From: Burkholderia sp. BCC0506
GTDB lineage: Bacteria > Pseudomonadota > Gammaproteobacteria > Burkholderiales > Burkholderiaceae
NCBI RefSeq assembly: GCF_902833145.1
Contig: NZ_CADFEN010000002.1
Coordinates: forward strand, 186,001 to 250,000
DNA length: 64,000 bases
Direction of reading: 5' to 3'
The stretch's first letter is position 1. Every line of letters begins with the position of its first letter. This document shows positions 45,101 to 53,428 of this stretch, piece after piece. The position numbers were made by a program, and so were the translations under genes. The notes under the pieces are model-generated. The model was not told the DNA's origin. It ran no database searches and worked only from the letters and a program-made list of their open reading frames with translations.

Positions 45101-45550
45101 GACGTTGACCTGCGCGCCGGAGCCGAACACCATGCCGTTCGGGTTGACGAGGAACACCTTGCCGTTGGCGTCGATGCTGCCGTGGATCTGGCTGCCGTTG
45201 TTGCCGATCACGCGGTTCAGCGCGATGGACTGGCTGCCGGGCTGGAGGAAGGCGACACGTTCGCCGCCGGCAACGTCGAAGGACTGCCAGTTGGTGACGA
45301 GCTTGTCGGAATGCTGATTGACGGACATCGACTTGCCGTCGGCGTCGCGCACGATGTCGGCCTTGCCGGCGGTGATGGCTTCGCCGGTGGGCAATGCGAA
45401 AGCGGGCAGGGCGGCGAGGCCGAGCAGGGAGACGGCAGCGGCGGCGAGGCGCTTGCCGCCGGCGGACTTGCCGTGCCGGCGCGCGGTTTCCCCGACGGCG
45501 CTCCAGCAACCCTGGGCCTGGTTCCACACGAGTGCGTAAGTCTTGTTCAT
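42104..45550 (-). CDS. FHA-like TpsA exoprotein with GLUG repeats (copy 2)
   Basis: 1148-residue exoprotein of the same plan as the neighbouring copies: extended signal peptide, TPS domain with NPNGM, beta-helical region, then about 600 residues of GLUG repeats ending in GPLIGVNYGLAMN. The first 313 residues are nearly identical with the other two copies. The segment around residues 325-370 carries its own version (EANAQVGSVTTRG, DVANDAQVDTRAG), while residues 470-530 resemble copy 3. It has no secretion partner of its own; the TpsB gene upstream of copy 3 must serve all three. Confidence 0.94.
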   Translation of the reverse strand: MNKTYALVWNQAQGCWSAVGETARRHGKSAGGKRLAAAAVSLLGLAALPAFALPTGEAITAGKADIVRDADGKSMSVNQHSDKLVTNWQSFDVAGGERVAFLQPGSQSIALNRVIGNNGSQIHGSIDANGKVFLVNPNGMVFGSGAQVNVGGLVASTQAISDADFLAGNYRFAGTSAASIVNDGKITAADGGSVALLGARVSNNGVIQAKMGRVALGAGNAFKVNFDGSDLLSLQVEGGAVDAQATNGGLLKADGGEVLMTARAAGNLLNAVVNNTGTIEAKGLASRGGKITLDGGAVNVAGNLDTSAAEANAQVGSVTTRGDHVDVANDAQVDTRAGNTAGTWTIEAANAGVNDTTGGARSIDADTLSRNLGATNVALTNTQGDLTVGGPVSWTSDNALTLTSQKGHVDLQRELSATGTNASVAVNAANKIHVNDAVKLTGQNAHLELNAKNGHDFTNDNAVVTLSGTNASFSSNGEGYKVLHTVADLRNVDANLNGRYVVGNAIDGANAGFRSIGGDAAFSGVFDGLGNTVSRLNVSNTGQRAVGLFATNTGRISNLGLRNITVNATGLPNSTSTAAGALAGDNFGTLSNVAAKDVAVTIKGPANAGGLVGYNYGTIDRATVTGRVQGDRDSYVIGGLVGANLAKPGSVTAATIRNSHANVQVTTGSFVQAGGFAGHNDGRIETSSSAGSIATTNTGGLLGGFVGVNYGAIDSSASTTTVTAGLKAVAGGLAGHNAGTLSASRASGKVTVGDYSLAGGLVSGNSGTIDASTADGDVVGGRGGTVGGFASSSYGHISASQAHGNVTIGNDGSAGGFIGFNAGGIDGSTATGNVFGGANSWTGGFVGRAAKDSAIHASVAHGNVKVAGKSTVGGFAGLNDGFIETSRAEGSVMAGIDSVAGGFAGTNSSRIEASNAFGDVNTGNGSSAGGFAGVNTGDINASEASGNVTVGSTSKAGGFVGTNSGALRQATASGNVLAGVKGSIGGLVGQNTGQIVGAQASGAVKAGNNSVAGGLVGVGGLVGGKKSGTIDASIASGNVEAGADSRVGGLVGELIGSVKQSRATGSVKGGNGSFVGGLVGFNGGNILASSSSGTVSGGRYAVLGGLIGGNFGWISIAGSSTTSRVETVAGYGQTSGPLIGVNYGLAMN
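44611..45550. repeat. Triplicated TpsA 5' segment, copy 2
   Basis: Second copy of the direct repeat at 41011-41950 and 48238-49177. The first 130 coding bases are almost the same in all three. Confidence 0.85.
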
Positions 45551-45619
45551 TGTTATGCGATCCTCATGGAAGGTTCAAGGACCGGTCGACCGTATCGTCG
45601 ATCGGCCGGTGACACGGAA

Positions 45620-45641
45620 CCGGCGGCCCGTCGGCCGCCGG
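45620..45641 (-). other. GC hairpin between TpsA copies 3 and 2
   Basis: Perfect 9-base stem CCGGCGGCC / GGCCGCCGG with a 4-base loop in the 171-base gap between copy 3 and copy 2, without a T-run. It could attenuate transcription or protect the upstream message, grading expression along the operon. Confidence 0.5.
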
Positions 45642-45721
45642 CCGGGCGTGGTCAGGCGCCCGCGATGCGAACCCGGCTAACCGTCACGAAGGTTGACGCC
45701 GGCGATCGCATCGAATCACGC

Positions 45722-48700
45722 TCACGGGCGTACGGCGCCAATATTGAGACCGACGAGCGAACCGCGGGTCTGGCTGTACCCGTTCTTGGGGTCAACGCGG
45801 CTGGTGGTAGACGAGCCGTAGACGGTGCCGAAATTGGCGCCGACGAGGCCGCCCAGGAACGCATATCGCCCGCCGGAAACCGTGCCGCTCGACGAGGAAT
45901 TCCGGATGACGCCGCCACCGTAGCCGACGAGACCGCCGACGAAGCTGTCGTCGCCGCCCTTGACGGAGCCCGTCGCGCTCGACTTCTCGATCGTGCCCGC
46001 GAGTCGGCCGACCAGCCCGCCGACGTTGGCATTCGCACCCGCCTCGACGTTGCCCGAAGCCGTCGATTGAGACACGCTGCCGCCTTCGCTATGGCCGATC
46101 AGACCGCCGGCACTCGCGTTATCGAGCGCCTTGACCGACCCGCTGGCGTGGCCGTCGGAGACGGTTCCTTGAAAATTCCGGCCGACCAGGCCGCCAACGT
46201 CGGCGGAATAGCCTGCGGACGCGTTGCCGCCTGCTTTCACCGACTTCAGCGTGCCGATGTTCAGGCCGGTGAAGCCGCCCACGGTGCCCGCGTAACGGCC
46301 GGTGACATTACCGGCCGCGCTCGACGTGTCGATGGTGGCGACGTTGAAGCCCGCGAAGCCGCCGGTGTTGCCGTTGTCGCTCGCGATCACGTCGCCGGTT
46401 GCATCGGAAGTACTGATGCGGCCGGACGCATTGGCGCCGACGAAGCCGCCCGTGTTGCCGCTTGCGCCGCCCAGAACCGTGCCGCTTGCCTTCGAGGTAT
46501 CGACGATCCCGTTGTTCTGGCCCGCGAAGCCGCCGACCGTCGACTGGAATCCGCCCTTCACCTGGCCGAGCGCGTTCGACGCATGGATACGCCCCGCTTT
46601 ATCGTTACGGCCGACCAGACCACCCGCCGTGCCGACGTTGCCGACGGCGACATTGCCGCTGGCGACCGACTCGTCGATATCGCCCGAGTTGGTACCGGCG
46701 AGTCCGCCGACCGCCCAGCTTCCGTTGCCCGCCGTCACGTTGCCGGTGGCTTTCGACGCGCCGAGGTGGCCGTGGTTCGCGCCGACGAGACCGCCGACGG
46801 TGCCGCTGCCGTTGATCGTCACGTCGCCGTTGGCCGTGGACGATCCGATGTTGCCGAAGTTGATGCCGGCGAGGCCGCCCGCGGTGCTGCTGCTACTGAC
46901 CGCGACCTTGCCGTTGGCGTGCGAGGCCGAGATGGCGCCGAAGTTCATGCCGGCGATGCCGCCTGCGACAGCGTTCTGGCCCGCCGCCACGGTTGCCGTT
47001 GCGGACGACGACGCGTTCTTGATCACGCCTTCCTCAAAGTTCATCCCGACGAGGCCACCGATCATTGCCGAGTCGCCCGTTGCCGTCACGGCGCCCGTGC
47101 TCGACGATCCGTCGATCGTGCCCGTGTTGCGGCCGACCAGCCCGCCGGTGGTAGCCGCGCCTGCGACCTTGACATTCACATCGGCGTGGCTGTCGCGGAT
47201 CGTTGCGGTGATCCAGTCGGTCAACTTACCGTTCACCACGTCCTTTCTGGAAAAATTCTCCCCGACGAGGCCGCCGACGGCGAGCGCGTCGCGTTCGCCT
47301 TCGACACGACCGGAAACCGATGCATGTTCGATCGTGCCGCCATAGTTGCCGCCGACGAGGCCGCCGACGATCGTGCCGGCCTTGCCGGTGACCGCGACGT
47401 CCTTGGCCGTGACGTTGGAGATCGTGCCGAAGTTGTAGCCGGCCAGCGCCCCGACCGAAACCGGAGAGCCGTACGGGCGGATTGCCGCGGTCGCCGTGAC
47501 GTTCGACAGGTTGAGGTTCGAGATGGAACCGTGGTTGGCCGTGAACAGGCCGACTGCGTATTGGCCCGGATTGGAGACGTTCAGGCGGCTGATCGTATTG
47601 CCCAGGCCGTCGAACTTGCCGAAGAACGGCATGTCGCCGCCGATGCCGCGGAAGCTCGCGTTCGCGCCGTCGATGGCGTTGCCGACGACGTAGCGGCCGT
47701 TCAGGTTGGCGTCGACGTTACGCAGGTCGGCGACCGTATGCAGCACCTTGTAGCCTTCACCGTTCGAACTGAACGACGCGTTGCTGCCGGACAGCGTGAC
47801 GACGGCCTTGTCGTTGGTCAGGTCGTGGCCATTCTTCGCGTTCAGTTCGAGGTGTGCGTTCCGGCCGGTCAGCTTGATTGCGTCGTTGATGCGGATCTTG
47901 TCGGCTGCGTTGGCTGCCACGCTGGCGTTCGTGCCCGTTGCCGACAGCGCCTGCCGCAGATCGACGCTGCCTTTCTGCGCGGTCAGCGTCAGTGCGTTGT
48001 CGCTGTTCCACGTGAGCGGGCCGTCGACGCTCAGGTCGCCTTGCGTATTGGTCAGTGCGACGTTGGTGGTGCCGAGGTTGCGCGACAGCGTGTCCGCCGC
48101 GATCGAGCGATCACCGCCGTTCGTGCCGTTCACGCCCGCGTTGGCCGCTTCGATCGACCACGTGCCGGCGGTGTTGCCTGCACGCGTGTCGACGTTCGTA
48201 TCGGCGGCGACGTTCACGCGCTGGCCGCGCGTGACAACCGAACCGGTCTGCGCGCCACTGGCGTCGAGCGTGCCACCGACGTTGACGGTGTCGCCGTCGA
48301 GCGTGATCTTGCCGCCGCGGCTCGCAAGCCCCTTCGCCTCGATCGTGCCGCTGTTGTTGACCACGGCGTTGAGCAGGTTGCCTGCCGCGCGTGCGGTCAT
48401 CAGCACTTCGCCGCCGTCGGCCTTGAGCAGGCCGCCGTTGGTGGCCTGCGCATCGACCGCGCCGCCCTCGACCTGCAGGCTGAGCAGGTCGTTGCCGTCG
48501 AAGTTGACCTTGAACGCATTGCCGGCGCCGAGCGCGACGCGGCCCATCTTCGCCTGAATCACGCCATTGTTCGACACGCGTGCGCCGAGCAGCGCGACGC
48601 TGCCGCCGTCGGCCGCGGTGATCTTGCCGTCGTTGACGATGGACGCGGCGGAGTTACCGGCAAAGCGATAGTTGCCGGCGAGGAAGTCGGCGTCGGAAAT

Positions 48701-49177
48701 CGCTTGAGTCGACGCGACGAGACCACCGACGTTGACCTGCGCGCCGGAGCCGAACACCATGCCGTTCGGGTTGACGAGGAAGACCTTGCCGTTGGCGTCG
48801 ATGCTGCCGTGGATCTGGCTGCCGTTGTTGCCGATCACGCGGTTCAGCGCGATGGACTGGCTGCCGGGCTGGCGGAAGGCGACACGCTCGCCGCCGGCGA
48901 CGTCGAAGGACTGCCAGTTGGTGACGAGCTTGTCGGAATGCTGGTTGATGGACATCGACTTGCCGTCGGCGTCGCGCACGATGTCGGCCTTGCCGGCGGT
49001 GATGGCTTCGCCGGTGGGCAATGCGAAAGCGGGCAGGGCGGCGAGGCCGAGCAGGGAGACGGCAGCGGCGGCGAGGCGCTTGCCGCCGGCGGACTTGCCG
49101 TGCCGGCGCGCGGTTTCCCCGACGGCGTTCCAGCAACCCTGGGCCTGGTTCCACACGAGTGCGTAGGTCTTGTTCAT
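45722..49177 (-). CDS. FHA-like TpsA exoprotein with GLUG repeats (copy 3, first in operon)
   Basis: 1151-residue exoprotein, the first behind the TpsB gene. Extended signal peptide, TPS domain (NPNGM), beta-helix and GLUG repeats as in the other copies, ending in GSLVGLNIGAVRP. A stretch of about 286 bases (48018-48303) is the same as in copy 1 (40791-41076) with one difference that I see, whereas copy 2 differs there; by contrast residues near 470-530 match copy 2 better. This mosaic pattern indicates gene conversion. Secretion goes via the TpsB pore to the cell surface. Likely an adhesin or biofilm component. Confidence 0.94.
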   Translation of the reverse strand: MNKTYALVWNQAQGCWNAVGETARRHGKSAGGKRLAAAAVSLLGLAALPAFALPTGEAITAGKADIVRDADGKSMSINQHSDKLVTNWQSFDVAGGERVAFRQPGSQSIALNRVIGNNGSQIHGSIDANGKVFLVNPNGMVFGSGAQVNVGGLVASTQAISDADFLAGNYRFAGNSAASIVNDGKITAADGGSVALLGARVSNNGVIQAKMGRVALGAGNAFKVNFDGNDLLSLQVEGGAVDAQATNGGLLKADGGEVLMTARAAGNLLNAVVNNSGTIEAKGLASRGGKITLDGDTVNVGGTLDASGAQTGSVVTRGQRVNVAADTNVDTRAGNTAGTWSIEAANAGVNGTNGGDRSIAADTLSRNLGTTNVALTNTQGDLSVDGPLTWNSDNALTLTAQKGSVDLRQALSATGTNASVAANAADKIRINDAIKLTGRNAHLELNAKNGHDLTNDKAVVTLSGSNASFSSNGEGYKVLHTVADLRNVDANLNGRYVVGNAIDGANASFRGIGGDMPFFGKFDGLGNTISRLNVSNPGQYAVGLFTANHGSISNLNLSNVTATAAIRPYGSPVSVGALAGYNFGTISNVTAKDVAVTGKAGTIVGGLVGGNYGGTIEHASVSGRVEGERDALAVGGLVGENFSRKDVVNGKLTDWITATIRDSHADVNVKVAGAATTGGLVGRNTGTIDGSSSTGAVTATGDSAMIGGLVGMNFEEGVIKNASSSATATVAAGQNAVAGGIAGMNFGAISASHANGKVAVSSSSTAGGLAGINFGNIGSSTANGDVTINGSGTVGGLVGANHGHLGASKATGNVTAGNGSWAVGGLAGTNSGDIDESVASGNVAVGNVGTAGGLVGRNDKAGRIHASNALGQVKGGFQSTVGGFAGQNNGIVDTSKASGTVLGGASGNTGGFVGANASGRISTSDATGDVIASDNGNTGGFAGFNVATIDTSSAAGNVTGRYAGTVGGFTGLNIGTLKSVKAGGNASAGYSADVGGLVGRNFQGTVSDGHASGSVKALDNASAGGLIGHSEGGSVSQSTASGNVEAGANANVGGLVGRLAGTIEKSSATGSVKGGDDSFVGGLVGYGGGVIRNSSSSGTVSGGRYAFLGGLVGANFGTVYGSSTTSRVDPKNGYSQTRGSLVGLNIGAVRP
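48238..49177. repeat. Triplicated TpsA 5' segment, copy 3
   Basis: Third copy of the direct repeat at 41011-41950 and 44611-45550. Confidence 0.85.
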
Positions 49178-49212
49178 GAAATTGTTATCCCTCTAGATAA
49201 GGACAAGACAAT

Positions 49213-49245
49213 CGCTTCATATTAGTACGTATACCTAATGAAGCG
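49213..49245 (-). promoter_or_regulatory. AT-rich imperfect hairpin in tpsB-tpsA gap
   Basis: CGCTTCAT-AT-TAG pairs with CTA-ATGAAGCG across a 9-base loop, with a two-base bulge. It lies 36 bases before the start of TpsA copy 3 in an AT-rich patch unlike the coding DNA. It may be a leader structure, or part of a separate tpsA promoter. Confidence 0.45.
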
Positions 49246-49353
49246 AAGAAGGCGGAAGCGCGGTACGTCGACGCTTCCCGTGACGCGGACGGCGAGGCCG
49301 CCTGCGATACATGCGGCCCGACTCGATCGGCCGGGCCGTCAATCGTGCACCGC

Positions 49354-51015
49354 TCAGAAATACTGGGCGGCCTGCAGCCAGACGCTCGGCGAACGCGTGG
49401 CGGATGCAACCGGATCGGCGCGGCCGAGCGGCAGCGCGGCGGCCACGGTGACCTGGCGGCCCGAGCCGAACCAGCTCGCGCCGACCCCGATCGCGGACAA
49501 CTGCACGGTGTTGCGCTCGCGCGACCACGGCTGCTTGCTGAGTTGAACGCGGCCGGTGTCGACGAACGTACTGACCTGCCAGCCCGGGCTGGCGAGGTAG
49601 CGCAACTCCGCGCTCGCTTGCCAGCCCTGGTCGCCGTTGCCTGCGCCGAGCGCGTATGCCCGCACGCCATACGGGCCGCCGAGATTGAATTTTTCGGAAG
49701 AGTCGAGATTGCGCGACGCCAGTTGCGCGTTGAATTGCGTATAGAGCTGCAGCCGCGAGCCGAGCGCCTGCAGTCGCAACGCGCTGACGTTGAGCTTGGT
49801 GAAGCGGCCTTGCGCATGCGTCAGATCGTTCATGTCGAGCGCATCGTTGCCGCGCAAGCGGCCGGTGCCGACCGCGATCGAGAAGCCGTTTCGGCCGCCG
49901 CCGCCGAAGGTGTCGTCGCTGTTGCCGCTCAGGCCAAGGGTCAGCAGGTCGACGGCCTTGTCGTTGGTGATGTCGAAGATGCCGTACGTGTCGCGCAGGT
50001 GCTTGTTCTCGTACGTGACCTGCGCATTGAGCGTGGCACGACGACTGCGCACCAGCGGCTGCGTGACGAATACCGAACGGACGTCGGCGCTGCCGTGATA
50101 GCCGAGATCTTTCAGGCGGCCGCCGATCCGGTAGTTCATGTCGGAGTAGGCCACGCCGACGCGGGTCGATGCGGGGCCGACCGGCAGTTGATAGGCGGCG
50201 CGGTAGTAGCGTTGATGCGCATCGCTGGTGAGGCCGCGCAACGAAAAGCGATCGCCGACACGCAGCGGCGCGTTGACGTCGACGCTGCCGGTCGCACGAT
50301 AGCGGCCGGTCAAGGCGTCGCCGTAGTTGTCGAGTTCGACGGAACCGGTGGCGAACGGGCCACGTTCGGCGTCGATCACGAGATCGGTCGTGCCGGGCTC
50401 GGCGCCCGGGCGCAGCGTGCCCTTCGCCGTGACACCGGGCATCTCGTCGAGCAGCATGAGCGTGCGCTCGAGCGACCCGCCATGCGCGACCATGCCCGGC
50501 TGCAGCGCGCCGATCTGTTGACGCAGCACGCCATCCAGCACGCGCGAGTGGTTCTGCACGTCGATCTTTCCGTATCGACCTTCGACGACCGCGATGCGAA
50601 CGATGCCGTCGTCGATGTCCTGGCGGGGCAGATAGGCGCGCGCGAGGACGTAACCGTGGTCGCGATAGTACTGCGTGATGCGGCTCGTGGCCTGTTGGAG
50701 TTCCGCGAAGCTCAGATCGCGACCGGTGAACTCGGCGAGCAATGCGTCGAGTTCACCGGTCGGCACCGTCGTGTTGCCTTCGACGACGAACGCGCGTACG
50801 GCCACGCGCGGGCCCGCGTCTTCGCTCGGCGCGGACTGCGGCTCGGTGGGCGCCATGTCGATGTCGGGATGCGTCGCGGCCGGCAGCGACGGCCGGACGG
50901 CCTCGATGTCGCGGATCGATTGCCCGGCGCTCGGTACGGGAACTTGTGCGTGTGCGACACCGGCTGCCAGCAGCGTGGCCGCGACGCACCCGGCCCGTCG
51001 TGTAGCTGCATCCAT
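49354..51015 (-). CDS. TpsB two-partner-secretion outer-membrane transporter (FhaC/ShlB type)
   Basis: 553-residue Omp85-superfamily pore. Signal peptide (residues 1-24, ending GVAHAQ), Pro-rich linker, one clear POTRA domain with ShlB-type features (VRAFVVEGNTTVPTGELDALL, ITQYYRDHGYVLARAYLP), a second weaker POTRA with RTLMLLDEMPGVTAKGTL, then the 16-strand barrel with the conserved GGPYGVRAY motif of loop 6 and a terminal Phe (QAAQYF). It recognises the TPS domain in the periplasm and exports the TpsA proteins. One TpsB serving three TpsA genes downstream is uncommon. Start MDAATRRAG preferred; an ATG 39 bases upstream exists. Confidence 0.94.
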   Translation of the reverse strand: MDAATRRAGCVAATLLAAGVAHAQVPVPSAGQSIRDIEAVRPSLPAATHPDIDMAPTEPQSAPSEDAGPRVAVRAFVVEGNTTVPTGELDALLAEFTGRDLSFAELQQATSRITQYYRDHGYVLARAYLPRQDIDDGIVRIAVVEGRYGKIDVQNHSRVLDGVLRQQIGALQPGMVAHGGSLERTLMLLDEMPGVTAKGTLRPGAEPGTTDLVIDAERGPFATGSVELDNYGDALTGRYRATGSVDVNAPLRVGDRFSLRGLTSDAHQRYYRAAYQLPVGPASTRVGVAYSDMNYRIGGRLKDLGYHGSADVRSVFVTQPLVRSRRATLNAQVTYENKHLRDTYGIFDITNDKAVDLLTLGLSGNSDDTFGGGGRNGFSIAVGTGRLRGNDALDMNDLTHAQGRFTKLNVSALRLQALGSRLQLYTQFNAQLASRNLDSSEKFNLGGPYGVRAYALGAGNGDQGWQASAELRYLASPGWQVSTFVDTGRVQLSKQPWSRERNTVQLSAIGVGASWFGSGRQVTVAAALPLGRADPVASATRSPSVWLQAAQYF

Positions 51016-51194
51016 CGTTCGCCGCGCGGACGGTGCATCGTACGGGCCCGGCAACGGTCTCGCGGAAAGCGTGGTCGATATATGGGCGACCCGATGTGCG
51101 CGAATGAGACGGTTGATTCGAATAGTCCACCCCGGATAAATAATATGGACTCTTTTAGGCTCGCTTGCCGGTCCATTCAGAAGTCGAGGATGTT

Positions 51195-51209
51195 ACGGAA
51201 AGGTTCCGT
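51195..51209. promoter_or_regulatory. Palindrome ACGGAA-AGG-TTCCGT
   Basis: Perfect inverted repeat with 6-base arms and 3-base centre, about 180 bases before the tpsB start in the AT-rich control region. A candidate regulator site; the binding protein is unknown. Confidence 0.4.
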
Positions 51210-51835
51210 GCGTAGATATTGAATGAGTACGAGGGGGCGATTTCACTCGATAATTTTTGTCTGATTTTTATGTGCGTGTGCGTCAGTGCATATTTCTCCC
51301 ATGCAGGCGTGCCGTGGCGATCGCCCGACTTCGCATGCCAGGAGGCCGTCGCGGCGCGTGGCGCCCGCGACGATCACCGGATCGACAATGAATCGATTGC
51401 CGATCGGATCGGTTCGATACCGTACTCGTCGTGATCGTGCGCGTTGTTTGGGATCATGCAAAGATGTCGGCGACACAGGCGACGATTTGCCTGGTTGCAT
51501 CAATCCTGCGTCGTCGTGGCAAGCGAACTTTAAAGAGATATATGAAAGCATCGCTAATCATTGTCACGACGTGGATTGGACAGGATGTGATCGGTAAGTA
51601 GATTGACCTGTGTTGCGTATTGGGTGCCAAATGTAATGAATCGTCAAATAGTACGAATTCTATTTGAATGGCAATTTGTTTCGGACGCGTCCTATTTAAA
51701 TGGTTGTTTTGAGGTGGCAGTATCCACATCTGCATCGCGTCAATTTCAGATGAATCCGCGATGAACGGGGCGCGACGGTCTTTGGAAGGTCATCGGATCG
51801 CGTCATTTAAACCCGATATTTAACAGTTCACGACG

Positions 51836-51850
51836 CTGATCGAAGATCAG
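51836..51850. promoter_or_regulatory. Palindrome CTGATC-GAA-GATCAG
   Basis: Perfect inverted repeat with 6-base arms, about 140 bases before the first polysaccharide gene, directly next to an AT-rich stretch with TATTGC and TAAATAAT that could be its -10 region. A candidate operator. Confidence 0.4.
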
Positions 51851-51986
51851 GTTAATTCCGTCATGTTCTGTATTGCTAAATAATAGGATAAGGCCGGAGT
51901 CGATTCGGACCGGTGTGAGCGGGTGGCGTGAACGCACGCTGCCGGTTCGCCGCGATTCGCTTGCGACGAACGGCCGACCACGTGTC

Positions 51987-53393
51987 ATGCGATTTTTCGA
52001 CCATGCAAGTTACGCGCCCGTCGGTCGCCGGAGGGTTTCCTGGTTTCGGCTGGCGGACGCTGGCGTGCTTGTCGTGACCGCGTGGGCGGCCAGGAACGGG
52101 TTCGGCGATTCGTCGTCCATCCGCTCCGATTCCGTACTGATCGCCATCGCGATCACGTGTGCACTGGTGCTGCTTCCGTTGATCGGCCTGTATGGCGATC
52201 CCGAGCGCCGCCTGTCGTGGCGCCGGCTCTGGCTCGCGCCGGCGGGCGTGGCCGTTGCCCTGTGCGTGGGCGCGATTTCCGTCACGGCGCTCGACTGGCA
52301 ATCCGGCACGGAGCTTGGTTGGGTGTTCGGTTGGTTCGTGTTGTCGGCGGCTGCGCTGAATGCGTCGCAGGCCGTGCGGCACTGGTTCGGCGTGCGCGCC
52401 GCGGCGTGGAGCACGCGACGCAAGCCGATCGCGCTCGTCGGGCATCGCGAGCATTGTCTGACGCTCGCGGGCCGCGACGCTCGCGAGGCGGCGGCCCCGT
52501 TTCCAGTGGCGGCGATCTTCGATCTGTCCGACACACCGGCAGCCGCGGTGAACGATGTGGAGGTGCATCGCGATCTCGGTGCGTTCGTCGACTGCGTGCG
52601 CCGCGCGTACGTCGGGGAAATCTGGATCGTGCTGCCGCTGTCGGAGGCCGATCGCATCGGCGCGATCGTTCGTGCGTTCGACATGGATCTCGTGGATATC
52701 CGGTTCATGCCGGATCTCGCGGATCTCACGCCGCTCCATCCGCGCCGCGCGATTCGCGGCCGCGCGCTCGATCTCGTGGCAGCGCCGCTGTCCGCGCGGG
52801 CGCTCGTGGGCAAGGCCGTGTTCGACCGCGTGTTCGCGGGGCTGGCGCTGATCGCGCTCGCGCCGCTGATGGGCGCGATCGCGATCGCGGTGAAGTGTTC
52901 GTCGCCGGGGCCGGTGCTGTTCCGGCAGCAGCGCAGGGGCGCATACGGGCGGATTTTCACGATCTACAAGTTCAGGACGATGCGGCAGCACGACACCGAC
53001 GTGCCGGGCGAAGTGCGTCAGGCGACGCGCGGCGATCCGCGCATCACGCGCGTCGGCGCGCTGCTGCGGCGAACGAGCCTCGACGAGTTGCCGCAGTTCC
53101 TGAACGTACTGAAAGGCGACATGTCGGTGGTCGGGCCGCGCCCGCACGCGGTGGAGCACGACCGCTTCTACCAGCATCGGGTCGACGGCTATATCCAGCG
53201 CTACCGGATCAAGCCGGGCATTACCGGGTGGGCGCAGGTCAACGGGCATCGCGGCGAGACGGATCGCATCGAGAAGATGCAGCAGCGGGTCGAACACGAC
53301 CTCTATTACCTGAACAACTGGTCGTTTGCGCTGGATATGCGGATCGTGGCCGCGACCGTGATGTGTGGATTCACGCATCGCAACGCTTATTGA
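51987..53393 (+). CDS. Undecaprenyl-phosphate sugar phosphotransferase (polysaccharide initiation)
   Basis: 468-residue polyprenyl glycosylphosphotransferase of the WbaP/WcaJ/BceB type. N-terminal membrane segments (about residues 15-150), a CoA-binding-like middle part, one more membrane segment ([26 protein letters not shown]) and the C-terminal catalytic domain: [49 protein letters not shown] and [10 protein letters not shown]. It places sugar-1-phosphate, probably glucose or galactose, on undecaprenyl phosphate to start each repeat unit. The start is chosen at [10 protein letters not shown]; a GTG at 51915 and a TTG at 51873 would lengthen it, but lie in AT-rich leader. First gene of the polysaccharide operon. 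Confidence 0.92.
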   Translation: MRFFDHASYAPVGRRRVSWFRLADAGVLVVTAWAARNGFGDSSSIRSDSVLIAIAITCALVLLPLIGLYGDPERRLSWRRLWLAPAGVAVALCVGAISVTALDWQSGTELGWVFGWFVLSAAALNASQAVRHWFGVRAAAWSTRRKPIALVGHREHCLTLAGRDAREAAAPFPVAAIFDLSDTPAAAVNDVEVHRDLGAFVDCVRRAYVGEIWIVLPLSEADRIGAIVRAFDMDLVDIRFMPDLADLTPLHPRRAIRGRALDLVAAPLSARALVGKAVFDRVFAGLALIALAPLMGAIAIAVKCSSPGPVLFRQQRRGAYGRIFTIYKFRTMRQHDTDVPGEVRQATRGDPRITRVGALLRRTSLDELPQFLNVLKGDMSVVGPRPHAVEHDRFYQHRVDGYIQRYRIKPGITGWAQVNGHRGETDRIEKMQQRVEHDLYYLNNWSFALDMRIVAATVMCGFTHRNAY

Positions 53394-53428
53394 ACGACGC
53401 GTCGACGCACGCGGCTTGGAAAACACGA

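Larger units (their letters stand above)
51016..51986. other. AT-rich control region between adhesin and exopolysaccharide operons
   Basis: About 970 bases without a convincing gene; 51120-51880 is clearly richer in A/T than the rest of the window. It must hold the promoters of the leftward tpsB operon and the rightward polysaccharide operon. Two perfect inverted repeats are seen (51195-51209 and 51836-51850, listed separately). No canonical -35/-10 pair was found, which fits activator-dependent promoters. Confidence 0.6.

Noticed and set aside
39100-49000. Regular short repeats that at first sight suggest a CRISPR or satellite array
   Set aside because: They are coding GLUG repeats with drifting sequence and varied length, in frame with the TpsA genes; no constant repeat with unique spacers.
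42077-49225. Uninterrupted antisense frame of 2382 codons opposite TpsA copies 2 and 3 (and a similar 874-codon frame at 39371-41995)
   Set aside because: The translation is a low-complexity Ala/Asp/Arg/Val text mirroring the codon periodicity of the repeat-rich tps genes; it lacks domains, and the sense frames have signal peptide, TPS domain and GLUG repeats.
49600-49720. VRAY instead of VRGY/F in the TpsB loop-6 motif
   Set aside because: GGPxGVRAY is, as far as I recall, common in TpsB proteins of Burkholderia and Pseudomonas, so not an anomaly.
51219-51735. Several short frames of 70-100 codons in the AT-rich control region
   Set aside because: No ribosome sites, no conserved-looking text, frames overlap on both strands; expected by chance in AT-rich DNA with mixed stops.
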